From DASYSA01 sp036003885 (GTDB taxonomy: Bacteria > Acidobacteriota > Blastocatellia > UBA7656), in contig DASYSA010000308.1 in NCBI GenBank assembly GCA_036003885.1, positions 1-13,759 of the forward strand: a DNA stretch of 13,759 nt, read 5' to 3'. Below are positions 7,204 to 13,743 of this stretch, piece after piece (position 1 is the stretch's first letter; each line of letters opens with the position of its first letter). Made by a program: the position numbers and the translations under genes. The notes below the pieces were generated by a model. It did no database searches and was not told the origin of the DNA. It saw nothing but the letters and a program-made list of their open reading frames with translations.

Positions 7204-7259
7204 GTCAGGGGTCAGAAGTCAGAGGTCAGAAGTCAGAGGTCAGAAGTCAGAGGTCAGAG
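7204..7259. repeat. Tandem heptamer array, 8 copies of GTCAGRR, inside the operon
   Basis: GTCAG begins at 7204, 7211, 7218, 7225, 7232, 7239, 7246 and 7253, an exact 7-base period. The last two bases of each unit vary (GG, AA or AG). The array starts two bases after the deaminase stop and ends just before the ribosome site of the next gene. It has no stop in the frame of that gene, so it yields a false 22-residue extension from a GTG at 7201. Confidence 0.97.
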
Positions 7260-7262
7260 GAG
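7259..7262 (+). promoter_or_regulatory. Ribosome binding site formed at the edge of the heptamer array
   Basis: GGAG at 7259-7262, within AGAGGAGA, lies four bases before the ATG at 7267 and starts in the last repeat unit. Earlier units contain similar AGAGG or AGAAG words. This site sets the start of the semialdehyde dehydrogenase. Confidence 0.55.
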
Positions 7263-7266
7263 AACT

Positions 7267-8865
7267 ATGGCTGAGCTAACAGGCAAGTCGATCATTGGAT
7301 ATCGAAGAGGTACGCAGGAGGGAAACCCCTCGTATGGCTACAATCCCGCGAGTGGGGAGCAGATGGCGCCGGCCTATTTCCCGGCGAGCGCGGCAGAGGT
7401 TGACCTGGCGGCGCAGCTTGCCGGCAGAGCTTTTGCGTCGTACCGCCGCCTGCCAGGACGCAAGAAGGCAGCGTTCCTCCGCAAGATTGCTGAAGGCATC
7501 GAGGCCCTCGGAGAGATCCTCGTCACTCGTGGATCTCAGGAGACCGGGCTCCCCGCAGGTCGCATTACGATGGAGACCGGCCGCACCTGCGGGCAGCTTA
7601 GACTCTTTGCCGACCTGGTCGAAGAGGGATCCTGGGTCGATGCGCGCATTGATCGAGCCAACGCGCAGCGCCAGCCACTCCCGAAACCTGACGTCCGGTC
7701 CATGCTACAGGCGCTCGGGCCGGTTGTGGTTTTCGCGCCGAGTAACTTCCCGCTGGCCTTCTCTGTAGCGGGCGGAGACACGGCTTCAGCTCTGGCCGGT
7801 GGCAACCCGGTGATCGTAAAAGCACACCATGCTCACCCTGGAACGGCTGAGTTGGCGGGCAATGTGATCTGTGAAGCCGCACGCGCCTGCGATCTTCCGG
7901 AAGGAGTCTTCTCACTGCTCTATGGCGCGGGGAGCGAAGTAGGAATGGCGCTGGTCAAACACCCAGCAGTGAAGGCAGTCGGTTTCACCGGATCGCGGGC
8001 CGCGGGCCAGGCGCTGATGCAAGCGGCCGCTTCTCGGCCGGAGCCGATCCCGGTCTATGCGGAGATGAGCAGCATCAATCCCTTTGTCATTTTGCCGGGC
8101 GCCTTGCGTAAAGACCTCGCTGAACTGGCCGCTGGATTACACGGTTCAGTCACTCTGGGAGCCGGCCAGTTCTGTACCAATCCGGGGCTGGTCCTTTTGC
8201 CGGACGACGCGAATGCCGCCTCGTTCACCGTGAAGCTCGCAACACTCATGAGCAACTCCGATAGATTCACGATGCTTACGCCGGGCACTTGCTCCTCGTA
8301 CCATGCAGGCGTGTCGACTCGCGCGCATGACACGCGAGTGACGACAGTCGTCAAACAAGCCGTGGAGCCCGGAAACACCGGTTGCCACTCCGGCGCCGCA
8401 TTATTTCAGACCGATGGTGCCTCATTTTTGGCAGACCCCGAGCTTGGCGCCGAGATCTTCGGGCCCTCAACTCTACTGGTCAACTATTCGAACCGAGAAC
8501 AGCTGCTGGAGATTGTGCACGCTTTGGAGGGCCAGTTGACCGCGACGGTGCACGGCACCGAGCAAGATCTGAATGACTTTTCGGATTTGTTGGCGGTCCT
8601 GGAGACTCGCGTGGGTCGCTTGATCTTCAATGGATTCCCGACTGGTGTCGAGGTGTGCCACGCGATGGTTCACGGCGGACCGTTTCCCGCTACTTCCGAC
8701 GGCCGCTCAACTTCGGTAGGCACCCGTGCCATCCTTCGCTTCGCCCGGCAGGTTTGCTATCAGAGCTTTCCTGACTCGGCCCTTCCCTCTGAGCTCGAGA
8801 GCAATAACCCGCTGAAGATTTGGCGTATGGTGGATGGCAACCTTAGCAGAGACCCGTTGGCGTAG
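7267..8865 (+). CDS. 2-oxoglutarate semialdehyde dehydrogenase (aldehyde dehydrogenase superfamily)
   Basis: This 532-residue cytosolic enzyme oxidises 2,5-dioxopentanoate (2-oxoglutarate semialdehyde) to 2-oxoglutarate with NAD(P)+, the last step of hydroxyproline breakdown. The nucleophile is C303 in GAGQFCTNPG and the general base E266 in YAEMSSINP. The cofactor site has FAPSNFPLAFSVAGGDTASA and VGFTGS. The block SNFPLAFSVAGGDTASALA.G with K.HHAHPGT marks the subgroup that includes semialdehyde dehydrogenases of hydroxyproline, arabinose and glucarate breakdown; it is longer than the usual 480-500 residues, as is normal for that group. The start at 7267 follows a ribosome site; the upstream in-frame GTG at 7201 is repeat-derived. 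The gene is the last of the operon and ends two bases... before an octamer array starting at 8867. The same enzyme could also serve sugar-acid pathways. Confidence 0.92.
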   Translation: MAELTGKSIIGYRRGTQEGNPSYGYNPASGEQMAPAYFPASAAEVDLAAQLAGRAFASYRRLPGRKKAAFLRKIAEGIEALGEILVTRGSQETGLPAGRITMETGRTCGQLRLFADLVEEGSWVDARIDRANAQRQPLPKPDVRSMLQALGPVVVFAPSNFPLAFSVAGGDTASALAGGNPVIVKAHHAHPGTAELAGNVICEAARACDLPEGVFSLLYGAGSEVGMALVKHPAVKAVGFTGSRAAGQALMQAAASRPEPIPVYAEMSSINPFVILPGALRKDLAELAAGLHGSVTLGAGQFCTNPGLVLLPDDANAASFTVKLATLMSNSDRFTMLTPGTCSSYHAGVSTRAHDTRVTTVVKQAVEPGNTGCHSGAALFQTDGASFLADPELGAEIFGPSTLLVNYSNREQLLEIVHALEGQLTATVHGTEQDLNDFSDLLAVLETRVGRLIFNGFPTGVEVCHAMVHGGPFPATSDGRSTSVGTRAILRFARQVCYQSFPDSALPSELESNNPLKIWRMVDGNLSRDPLA

Positions 8866-8866
8866 G

Positions 8867-8922
8867 GTGGGAGAATGGGAGAATGGGAGAGTGGGAGAAT
8901 GGGAGTATGGGAGTGTGGGAGG
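8867..8922. repeat. Tandem octamer array, 7 copies of RTGGGAGN, with G-quadruplex potential
   Basis: Seven 8-base units run without gap from 8867 to 8922: GTGGGAGA, ATGGGAGA (twice), GTGGGAGA, ATGGGAGT (twice), GTGGGAGG. Each gives a GGG tract with five-base loops between tracts, which fits the usual G-quadruplex pattern on the plus strand, that is, in the operon's RNA. It fills most of the gap between the convergent semialdehyde dehydrogenase and AraC-type genes, where no ordinary hairpin terminator is visible. Confidence 0.95.
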
Positions 8923-8941
8923 TCGCAATGTGTGGGAAGGT

Positions 8942-9826
8942 TCAACAGGGGCCTGGGTCAGCCACTCCCAGAGATTCTCGATAGTGCGATGGCGCAACCC
9001 CGACGCAACGCTTGAATGTCCTGGTGAAGTGGCTCTGGTCGCAGAAACCTGCGGCAAGAGCGATGGTCACAATTGGCAATTGGGAAGTGGCCAGTTCGTG
9101 ACATGCGTATTCAATCCGCAGTTGGCGGACGTAATCTCCCACCGTGCAGGTATAAGACTTGTGGAATGTCTGAGCCAGGTGGACCGGATGTACGCCGACC
9201 GCTCTTGCTACATCGGCCAGCGTCAGGCGCTCCGCGAATCGCTCAGTGAGAAGCTCTCTTGCCTGGCGAAGCCAGCGAGGGCGCCGTCCGGTCGCATCAG
9301 TTGGATCACGGCGTGACGCCTCCCCTACCATTTCGAGCATGAGACCCTCGATAACCAGCGCGGAAGCCTCGTCGGTGAGCACGAACTCCTTGTACAGTTT
9401 TCTGCCCAACAGCTCGATCTCTCCTCCAGAGAAATCAGCCGAACGATCCTCTATCGTACAATGCTCTCGCACGCGTTCCATCCAGGGTTGTTCTATTTCG
9501 ATAATGAAGGACCGCCCCCCTGACTCATGAAAATGCTCGGCGTGCAGTTCGCCCGCGGGATGAAAGAGGAGGCTCGACGATTTGCACTCGCGAGTCCTGG
9601 TTCCGTAGGTTTCAGTGTAGTCGCCCTGGATGACGAAGCAGAACAGGGATCGACGGTGAGAGTGCCTCGGGGTTTTATACCCCGGGGGATAGATGCGCTC
9701 CGATAGGTCGAAGCCGGCGACCTTGCGACTCCTTAGACTATTCCCATAGAGGTAGCCCGGAGCTAGTTGCTTCGACATCGCTTGCATCTCCGCTTTCCCC
9801 TGCGCGGTGGGTTGCCGGCGACTCAC
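8942..9826 (-). CDS. AraC-family transcriptional regulator with N-terminal cupin domain
   Basis: A DNA-binding regulator of up to 294 residues. Residues of about 35-120 form a cupin-like sensor (RHSHRRSLFCFVIQGDY, then LFHPAGELHAEHFHESG). The last hundred residues hold the two helix-turn-helix units of the AraC/XylS type: LTLADVARAVGVHPVHLAQTF, then TIALAAGFCDQSHFTRTFKR with the family tail VGVAPSHYR. The gene converges on the hydroxyproline operon and is divergent from the DUF885 gene. AraC-type LhpR controls hydroxyproline genes in Pseudomonas aeruginosa, so this one may do the same here, but the cupin type is not proof of orthology. The start is unsure: GTG 9826, ATG 9787 and ATG 9778 are in frame; ATG 9778 has GGAG eight bases upstream, and 9787 has AGGGGA at similar spacing. 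The longest form is given. Confidence 0.9.
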   Translation of the reverse strand: MSRRQPTAQGKAEMQAMSKQLAPGYLYGNSLRSRKVAGFDLSERIYPPGYKTPRHSHRRSLFCFVIQGDYTETYGTRTRECKSSSLLFHPAGELHAEHFHESGGRSFIIEIEQPWMERVREHCTIEDRSADFSGGEIELLGRKLYKEFVLTDEASALVIEGLMLEMVGEASRRDPTDATGRRPRWLRQARELLTERFAERLTLADVARAVGVHPVHLAQTFHKSYTCTVGDYVRQLRIEYACHELATSQLPIVTIALAAGFCDQSHFTRTFKRCVGVAPSHYRESLGVADPGPC

Positions 9827-9888
9827 TCAGCCAACCCTCACCGGCTCTAACCTCAAACAACCATCCTTTGATGTTACCTCTGGTCGTG

Positions 9889-9918
9889 TGTATACCGTAT
9901 CGTTGTCTTGACTGTCAA
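9889..9918 (-). promoter_or_regulatory. Promoter of the AraC-type regulator with palindromic site
   Basis: On the minus strand TTGACA (9913-9918), a full consensus -35 box, is followed after 18 bases by TATACA (9889-9894). The start codon is 63-111 bases further on, depending on which start is used. The -35 box is part of the perfect palindrome TTGACTGTCAA (9908-9918), and GGTCAA recurs at 9930-9935, so an operator, perhaps for self-control, is plausible. Confidence 0.5.
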
Positions 9919-10116
9919 GCTGTCGGGACGGTCAAAGAAGGCTCACTCGTTCAATTTTTGTTTCATTCCTCGCCGAAATGAACATTGCTACTGAGATGCT
10001 TCGGGGGCCTCGTGGCGACGGTTGCGTGGAGTTTGGTGAGGCGCTTCTGAGGACTGTCAAGAAGGCCGTCGGGTGCCGGCCTAATTACATTCAAGCGATC
10101 CTTAGGTTTTCCAAGA

Positions 10117-10160
10117 CAGAAACCGCGACTTGCTGTGTACTCAGGTTTCTGAACTATACT
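10117..10160 (+). promoter_or_regulatory. Possible DUF885 promoter with inverted repeat
   Basis: CAGAAACC (10117-10124) and GGTTTCTG (10144-10151) are a perfect 8-base inverted repeat with 19 bases between. TATACT (10155-10160), a good -10 box, follows directly. The best -35 word, TTGCTG (10130-10135), lies between the arms but needs a long 19-base spacer. The layout suggests an operator over a promoter. Confidence 0.3.
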
Positions 10161-10247
10161 TGTCGGTCCGCTCTGCGATTGTGGGTCTGCACCAAAAACA
10201 GGTTGCATCCCTCATATGGTTCCAGCGAAACTCTGAGCACCTTCGAT

Positions 10248-10253
10248 AGGAGA
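10248..10253 (+). promoter_or_regulatory. Ribosome binding site of the DUF885 gene
   Basis: AGGAGA lies eight bases before the ATG at 10262, a strong site that supports this start over later in-frame ATG codons. Confidence 0.75.
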
Positions 10254-10261
10254 TAACAGGA

Positions 10262-12220
10262 ATGATGCGCATCAAGCCTCCTCTGACGATCTGTCATATC
10301 ATGGTGATCGTCCTCTGCAGTTCTTTCGCCGGCTTCTCACCTGTGGCAACCTCTAACTCTGCCCTCGGCCGCACCAGTCAGCGTGGGGCCACTCAAGCAC
10401 CCGACCTGAGCGACCTCAACAGCGCGCAAAGCGAATTGCGGGGCATGATCGAGAGATACACAGTCGATCGCGGGACCCTGAGCCGAACTTTTTCGACCGA
10501 TATGTCGCCTACCCGAGAGGCGCGTCTGAAGCAGTTCTATAACGAGTGGCTGGCGGCCCTTGGACGGCAGAATTTCGATGCTTTGAGCCAGGGCGGCCAG
10601 GTCGATTATGTGCTCTTCAAAAACCACCTCAGGCATGAACTCCTGCAACTTGAGATCGAATCAAAGGCGCTGGCTGAAATCGCGCCGCTCATTCCCTTTA
10701 GTCAGAGCATCACCGATCTGGCTGATGCGCGACGCCGAATGGAGCCGATTGACTCCTCGAAAGCGGCCGCGCTGCTTACGAACCTGAAGAAGCAGGTTGA
10801 CACTACTCGACGGGCGGTCGAGATGGGACTTCGAGCCGACGCCCGAGGCGAAAGCGGACCCGAGGGAAACGGCGATGGCAAGGCGGGTCCGATCAAAGTA
10901 AAAAAGACGGTTGCCAATCGCGCGGTTGCCGCACTCAATAGCTTGAGAAACTCGCTGAGGGGCTGGTTTGGCTATTACAACGGATATGATCCGACGTTTA
11001 CCTGGTGGGTAGACGAGCCCTACAAGACACTGGACCAGACTCTACAGAGCTATGCCACGTTCCTGGGCGAAAAAATAGTCGGCCTCAGAATGGGTGAGGC
11101 TCCACCGCCCGATCTCCGCGCGGGACTCGGGCCGGACCGCAACAGAGGCGCCGGCGGCGGCCAGGCGCCGGAACGTGGAAGGACCACAGGCGCGAGGCCC
11201 GGAGACTCAAGCGATATCATCGGCGATCCGATCGGCCGCGAAGCCCTGATGGTTGAACTGGCGTTCGAGATGATTCCGTACACTCCGGAGGAGCTGATCG
11301 CACTCGCCAATAAAGAACTGAACTGGTGTGAGGCCGAGATGAAGAAGGCATCGCGCGATCTCGGCTATGGCGACGACTGGCACAAGGCCCTTGAGCACGT
11401 GAAGACTTTATACGTCGAGCCGGGCAAGCAGCCGGAGTTGATACGAGACCTGGCCCTTGAGGCAATCAAGTTCATGGATGATCACGATCTGGTGACCGTG
11501 CCGCCGCTGGCGCGAGAGAGCTGGCGCATGGATATGATGTCGCCTGAGCGGCAGTTGGTGAATCCGTTTTTCACCGGCGGCGAGACGATCAGCGTCTCAT
11601 ATCCCACGAATTCCATGTCTCACGAGCAGAAGCTGATGAGCATGCGCGGCAACAACATTCACTTCTCGCGCGCCACGGTGTTTCACGAGTTGATCCCCGG
11701 CCATCACTTGCAGGGTTATATGAGCTCGCGTTTCAACACCCATAGAGGAATCTTCAGCACGCCGTTCTGGGGTGAGGGGTGGGCGCTCTACTGGGAGCTC
11801 CTCTTATGGGACATGAATTTCGCAAAGAGTCCGGAGAATCGCATCGGGATGCTCTTCTGGCGAATGCACCGATGCGCTCGCATCATCTTCTCACTCAGCT
11901 TTCATCTGGAGAAGATGACACCGCAGGAGTGTATCAACTTGCTGGTCAATCGCGTAGGCCACGAGCCTGAGAACGCTACTGCGGAAGTCCGCCGCTCCTT
12001 TGCCGGAAGCTACGGCCCGCTCTATCAGGCTGCGTATTTGCTCGGCGGGCTGGAGCTCTACGCCTTGCACAAGGAGCTGGTGGATTCGGGGAAGATGACC
12101 AACCGGGCATTCCACGACGCAATCCTGAAGGAGAACCGCATCCCCATTGAGATGGTGCGGGCGCTAATGACCAAACAGAAGCTCTCCCGCGACTTCAAAT
12201 CAAGCTGGAGATTTTATTAG
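10262..12220 (+). CDS. DUF885 family protein, exported putative metallopeptidase
   Basis: This protein of 652 residues begins with a signal peptide (short basic start, hydrophobic stretch at about 12-30, then a polar SNSALG region), so it probably acts in the periplasm or outside. Two blocks define the DUF885 family: HELIPGHH at 475-482, a zinc-site-like HExxPGHH motif, and EGWALYWE at 505-512, whose Glu may complete the metal site. Later ARIIFSLSFH and SFAGSYGPLYQAAYLLGG also fit. The family resembles zinc carboxypeptidase-like proteins, but a proven substrate is not known to me. Two hydrophilic Gly/Arg-rich stretches, at about 190-215 and 280-320, look like loops inserted in the helical body. 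It has its own promoter region and a strong ribosome site. Next to hydroxyproline genes, a role in trimming peptides is possible but unproven. Its stop codon lies in a large inverted repeat shared with the convergent acetyltransferase. Confidence 0.88.
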   Translation: MMRIKPPLTICHIMVIVLCSSFAGFSPVATSNSALGRTSQRGATQAPDLSDLNSAQSELRGMIERYTVDRGTLSRTFSTDMSPTREARLKQFYNEWLAALGRQNFDALSQGGQVDYVLFKNHLRHELLQLEIESKALAEIAPLIPFSQSITDLADARRRMEPIDSSKAAALLTNLKKQVDTTRRAVEMGLRADARGESGPEGNGDGKAGPIKVKKTVANRAVAALNSLRNSLRGWFGYYNGYDPTFTWWVDEPYKTLDQTLQSYATFLGEKIVGLRMGEAPPPDLRAGLGPDRNRGAGGGQAPERGRTTGARPGDSSDIIGDPIGREALMVELAFEMIPYTPEELIALANKELNWCEAEMKKASRDLGYGDDWHKALEHVKTLYVEPGKQPELIRDLALEAIKFMDDHDLVTVPPLARESWRMDMMSPERQLVNPFFTGGETISVSYPTNSMSHEQKLMSMRGNNIHFSRATVFHELIPGHHLQGYMSSRFNTHRGIFSTPFWGEGWALYWELLLWDMNFAKSPENRIGMLFWRMHRCARIIFSLSFHLEKMTPQECINLLVNRVGHEPENATAEVRRSFAGSYGPLYQAAYLLGGLELYALHKELVDSGKMTNRAFHDAILKENRIPIEMVRALMTKQKLSRDFKSSWRFY

Positions 12221-12300
12221 TCATTGGTCATTTGTCATTTGTCACTCGCTGTGACACCAAAGCGCGATAAGTGACAAGTGACAAATGACAACTAACTAAT
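12216..12300. repeat. Inverted repeat of TGTCATT/TGTCACT heptamers spanning two convergent stop codons
   Basis: Arms 12216-12246 and 12270-12300 pair at 27 of 31 positions by hand alignment, with a 23-base loop. Each arm is made of units about 7 bases long (TCATTGG TCATTTG TCATTTG TCACT and the reverse). The DUF885 stop (12218-12220) is in the left arm and the acetyltransferase stop (12292-12294, minus strand) is in the right arm. A further TGACAAGTGAC continues past 12300 into the acetyltransferase end. It may act as a two-way transcription stop, although it lacks a clear T-run. Confidence 0.85.
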
Positions 12301-12846
12301 GACAAGTGACTTGAATCTCTTCCACTCCGAACGAAGCAGTCCATACACGACTTCATCAATGAGTTCACCTCGGCAAAGGCGGTCGCAACGCAGCAGACCT
12401 TCCCTTTTCATGCCGAGCTTCTCCATCACCCGGATTGAACCCGCATTGCGCGCATCCGCCCTGGCACGCACCCTCTCAAGCATGGGATAGGCTTTAAAGG
12501 CGGCAGCGATTACAACTCGGCTTGCGACGGTGGCGATTCCCTGGCCCCAAAGCCTGCGGGCAACGCCGTACCCAATCTCGGAGACGCGATGGTCCGCGAA
12601 AAAGTGGATGTTCACTCCTCCACATGGCACCCCATCCACTTCGATCGCCCAGGACGGATTGATCTCTCGATCCAGCAGGGCTTGCTTTGCCAGGAAGGTC
12701 TCTGCGTCAGAACGCGCGTAGGGCGTCGCAATCCGGAGAAATCGAAGGAACGCCTCATCGCTCGCGTAGGTGAACACCGGCTCCACATCGGTCAGCCGAA
12801 ATGGTCGGAGCCGAAAGCCTTCTCCGTCGATGGTGTCAGGTAGCAT
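12292..12846 (-). CDS. GNAT family N-acetyltransferase, RimJ/RimL type
   Basis: A cytosolic protein of 184 residues that would move an acetyl group from acetyl-CoA to an amine. The N-terminal FRLRPFRLTDVEPVFTYASD is typical of the RimJ/RimL-like (ribosomal-protein alanine acetyltransferase) subgroup. The acetyl-CoA loop is RRLWGQGIA (R-x-x-G-x-G-x-A), after the beta strand SEIGYGV. The end block NAGSIRVMEKLGMKREG is the usual motif B. Many such proteins acetylate small molecules or antibiotics rather than ribosomal proteins, so the substrate is open. It starts at ATG 12846, 21 bases after the membrane-protein gene upstream, so the two probably share a transcript; no clear ribosome site is seen. 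Its last six residues are encoded by the inverted repeat at its end. Confidence 0.9.
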   Translation of the reverse strand: MLPDTIDGEGFRLRPFRLTDVEPVFTYASDEAFLRFLRIATPYARSDAETFLAKQALLDREINPSWAIEVDGVPCGGVNIHFFADHRVSEIGYGVARRLWGQGIATVASRVVIAAAFKAYPMLERVRARADARNAGSIRVMEKLGMKREGLLRCDRLCRGELIDEVVYGLLRSEWKRFKSLVIS

Positions 12847-12867
12847 TAAAGGTTATTTGCGCGAACG

Positions 12868-13536
12868 CTACTTACCCATTGAGGCGATCATCAAGTCTTC
12901 CAGTCGCACGGCACAGATACCGGTTTGACTACACGCAGGCGTTCGAATTGGAACGCCCCAACCACCGTTCCAATCCAGCCCAATTGCGGGTGCGTAAATA
13001 TAAACCGTGGAATTCGATGGGAGCCTTAGTCGAAATGGGCCATCGATTACGAAAAGCGCCGCATCCTCCAGATAGACTGCGTCGCCACGCTTGACCTTGC
13101 GGACCCACAGTGGGCCGCTGTAACTCTCGCCCGTATGTGTGTACAACGAGGCTTGAACCTCGATCGCGCCAAGTTGATCTATCACCTGCTTCAATTCATC
13201 TGATTCAGACAGTAGTGGCGACATGGAGCTTTGAGCCGGGACATACACAATATTCAGAGGCGCGGGAATTTCTGAAGCTGCCGGCACGTAGGGCTGAGAC
13301 GCCTTGATAGGTTCTGCAGATCCTTTGTGCCTTAAAGATGTTCTCTCGGTTGAAATCAGTATTACGAAACTGGCTACCAACCAGCAGATTGCTGTAGCTG
13401 CAAAGTAACGCCTGCGCCTCCTATCGATCTCCTTTTCTTCAGCATCAACGCGGTCCCGTTGCTCCGCGAGGAACCTATCCAGCTCAAACTGCTGATGAAA
13501 CCATTCGGGGATTGTCGGTTCGTAATCCGGACTCAT
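12868..13536 (-). CDS. Uncharacterised single-span membrane protein
   Basis: I do not recognise a family for this 222-residue protein. It has an N-terminal charged, probably helical stretch (about 17-43, ending in RRRRR), one hydrophobic span at about 44-62, and a long C-terminal part. The arginines before the span predict a cytosolic N-terminus and an exported C-terminal part by the positive-inside rule. After a Pro/Ala-rich linker (about 75-100) comes a region of likely beta strands (VQASLYTHTGESYSGPLWV, then FRLRLPSNSTVYIYAP). Two cysteines near the end (PACSQTGICAV) could form a disulfide. ATG 13536 has AGGG about nine bases upstream. It lies directly before the acetyltransferase gene on the same strand. 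A sensor or anti-sigma-like layout is conceivable, but no motif supports it. Confidence 0.75.
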   Translation of the reverse strand: MSPDYEPTIPEWFHQQFELDRFLAEQRDRVDAEEKEIDRRRRRYFAATAICWLVASFVILISTERTSLRHKGSAEPIKASQPYVPAASEIPAPLNIVYVPAQSSMSPLLSESDELKQVIDQLGAIEVQASLYTHTGESYSGPLWVRKVKRGDAVYLEDAALFVIDGPFRLRLPSNSTVYIYAPAIGLDWNGGWGVPIRTPACSQTGICAVRLEDLMIASMGK

Positions 13537-13708
13537 TAGCGAAAACCCTGCCTCGAAATCAATGAGCCTCTGGCACTCGATAGCTGATGGTTGCTTCGAT
13601 CGCGTCGTATGAACGCTGCACCCACCTGCGTGGGCTCAATGACCTTAACAACATTCAAACGACCATACAAGCATCCAAGACACATCCCCAAGTCCATTGG
13701 CTTACTCT

Positions 13709-13743
13709 AGGATCCAGGATTTAGGATTTAGGATCTAGCATCC
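13709..13743. repeat. Tandem heptamer array, 5 copies of AGGATYY
   Basis: Five units follow each other exactly: AGGATCC, AGGATTT, AGGATTT, AGGATCT, AGCATCC (13709-13743). It lies near the right edge, beyond the start of the membrane-protein gene, in 223 bases (13537-13759) without a visible gene. A small hairpin, CCCAC-CTGC-GTGGG, is at 13621-13634. Confidence 0.9.

Larger units (their letters stand above)
9827..10261. other. Divergent control region between AraC-type regulator and DUF885 gene
   Basis: These 435 bases contain a good minus-strand promoter at 9889-9918 with a palindrome over its -35 box, and an inverted repeat around a weak plus-strand promoter at 10117-10160. Two overlapping open frames (9978-10256 on plus and 9963-10208 on minus) look like chance: no family resemblance, no ribosome site. 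No RNA gene was recognised. Confidence 0.6.

Noticed and set aside
7204..7259. CRISPR array
   Set aside because: The units are 7 bases with no spacers and there are no cas genes; it is a plain tandem array.
7201..7266. 22-codon extension of the semialdehyde dehydrogenase from GTG 7201
   Set aside because: It only translates the heptamer array (RGQKSEVRSQ-like) and overlaps the deaminase stop; ATG 7267 has a proper ribosome site.
9978..10256. 92-codon frame upstream of the DUF885 gene
   Set aside because: No ribosome site, odd composition (many Cys, Arg and Thr), no family features, and it covers the likely promoter elements.
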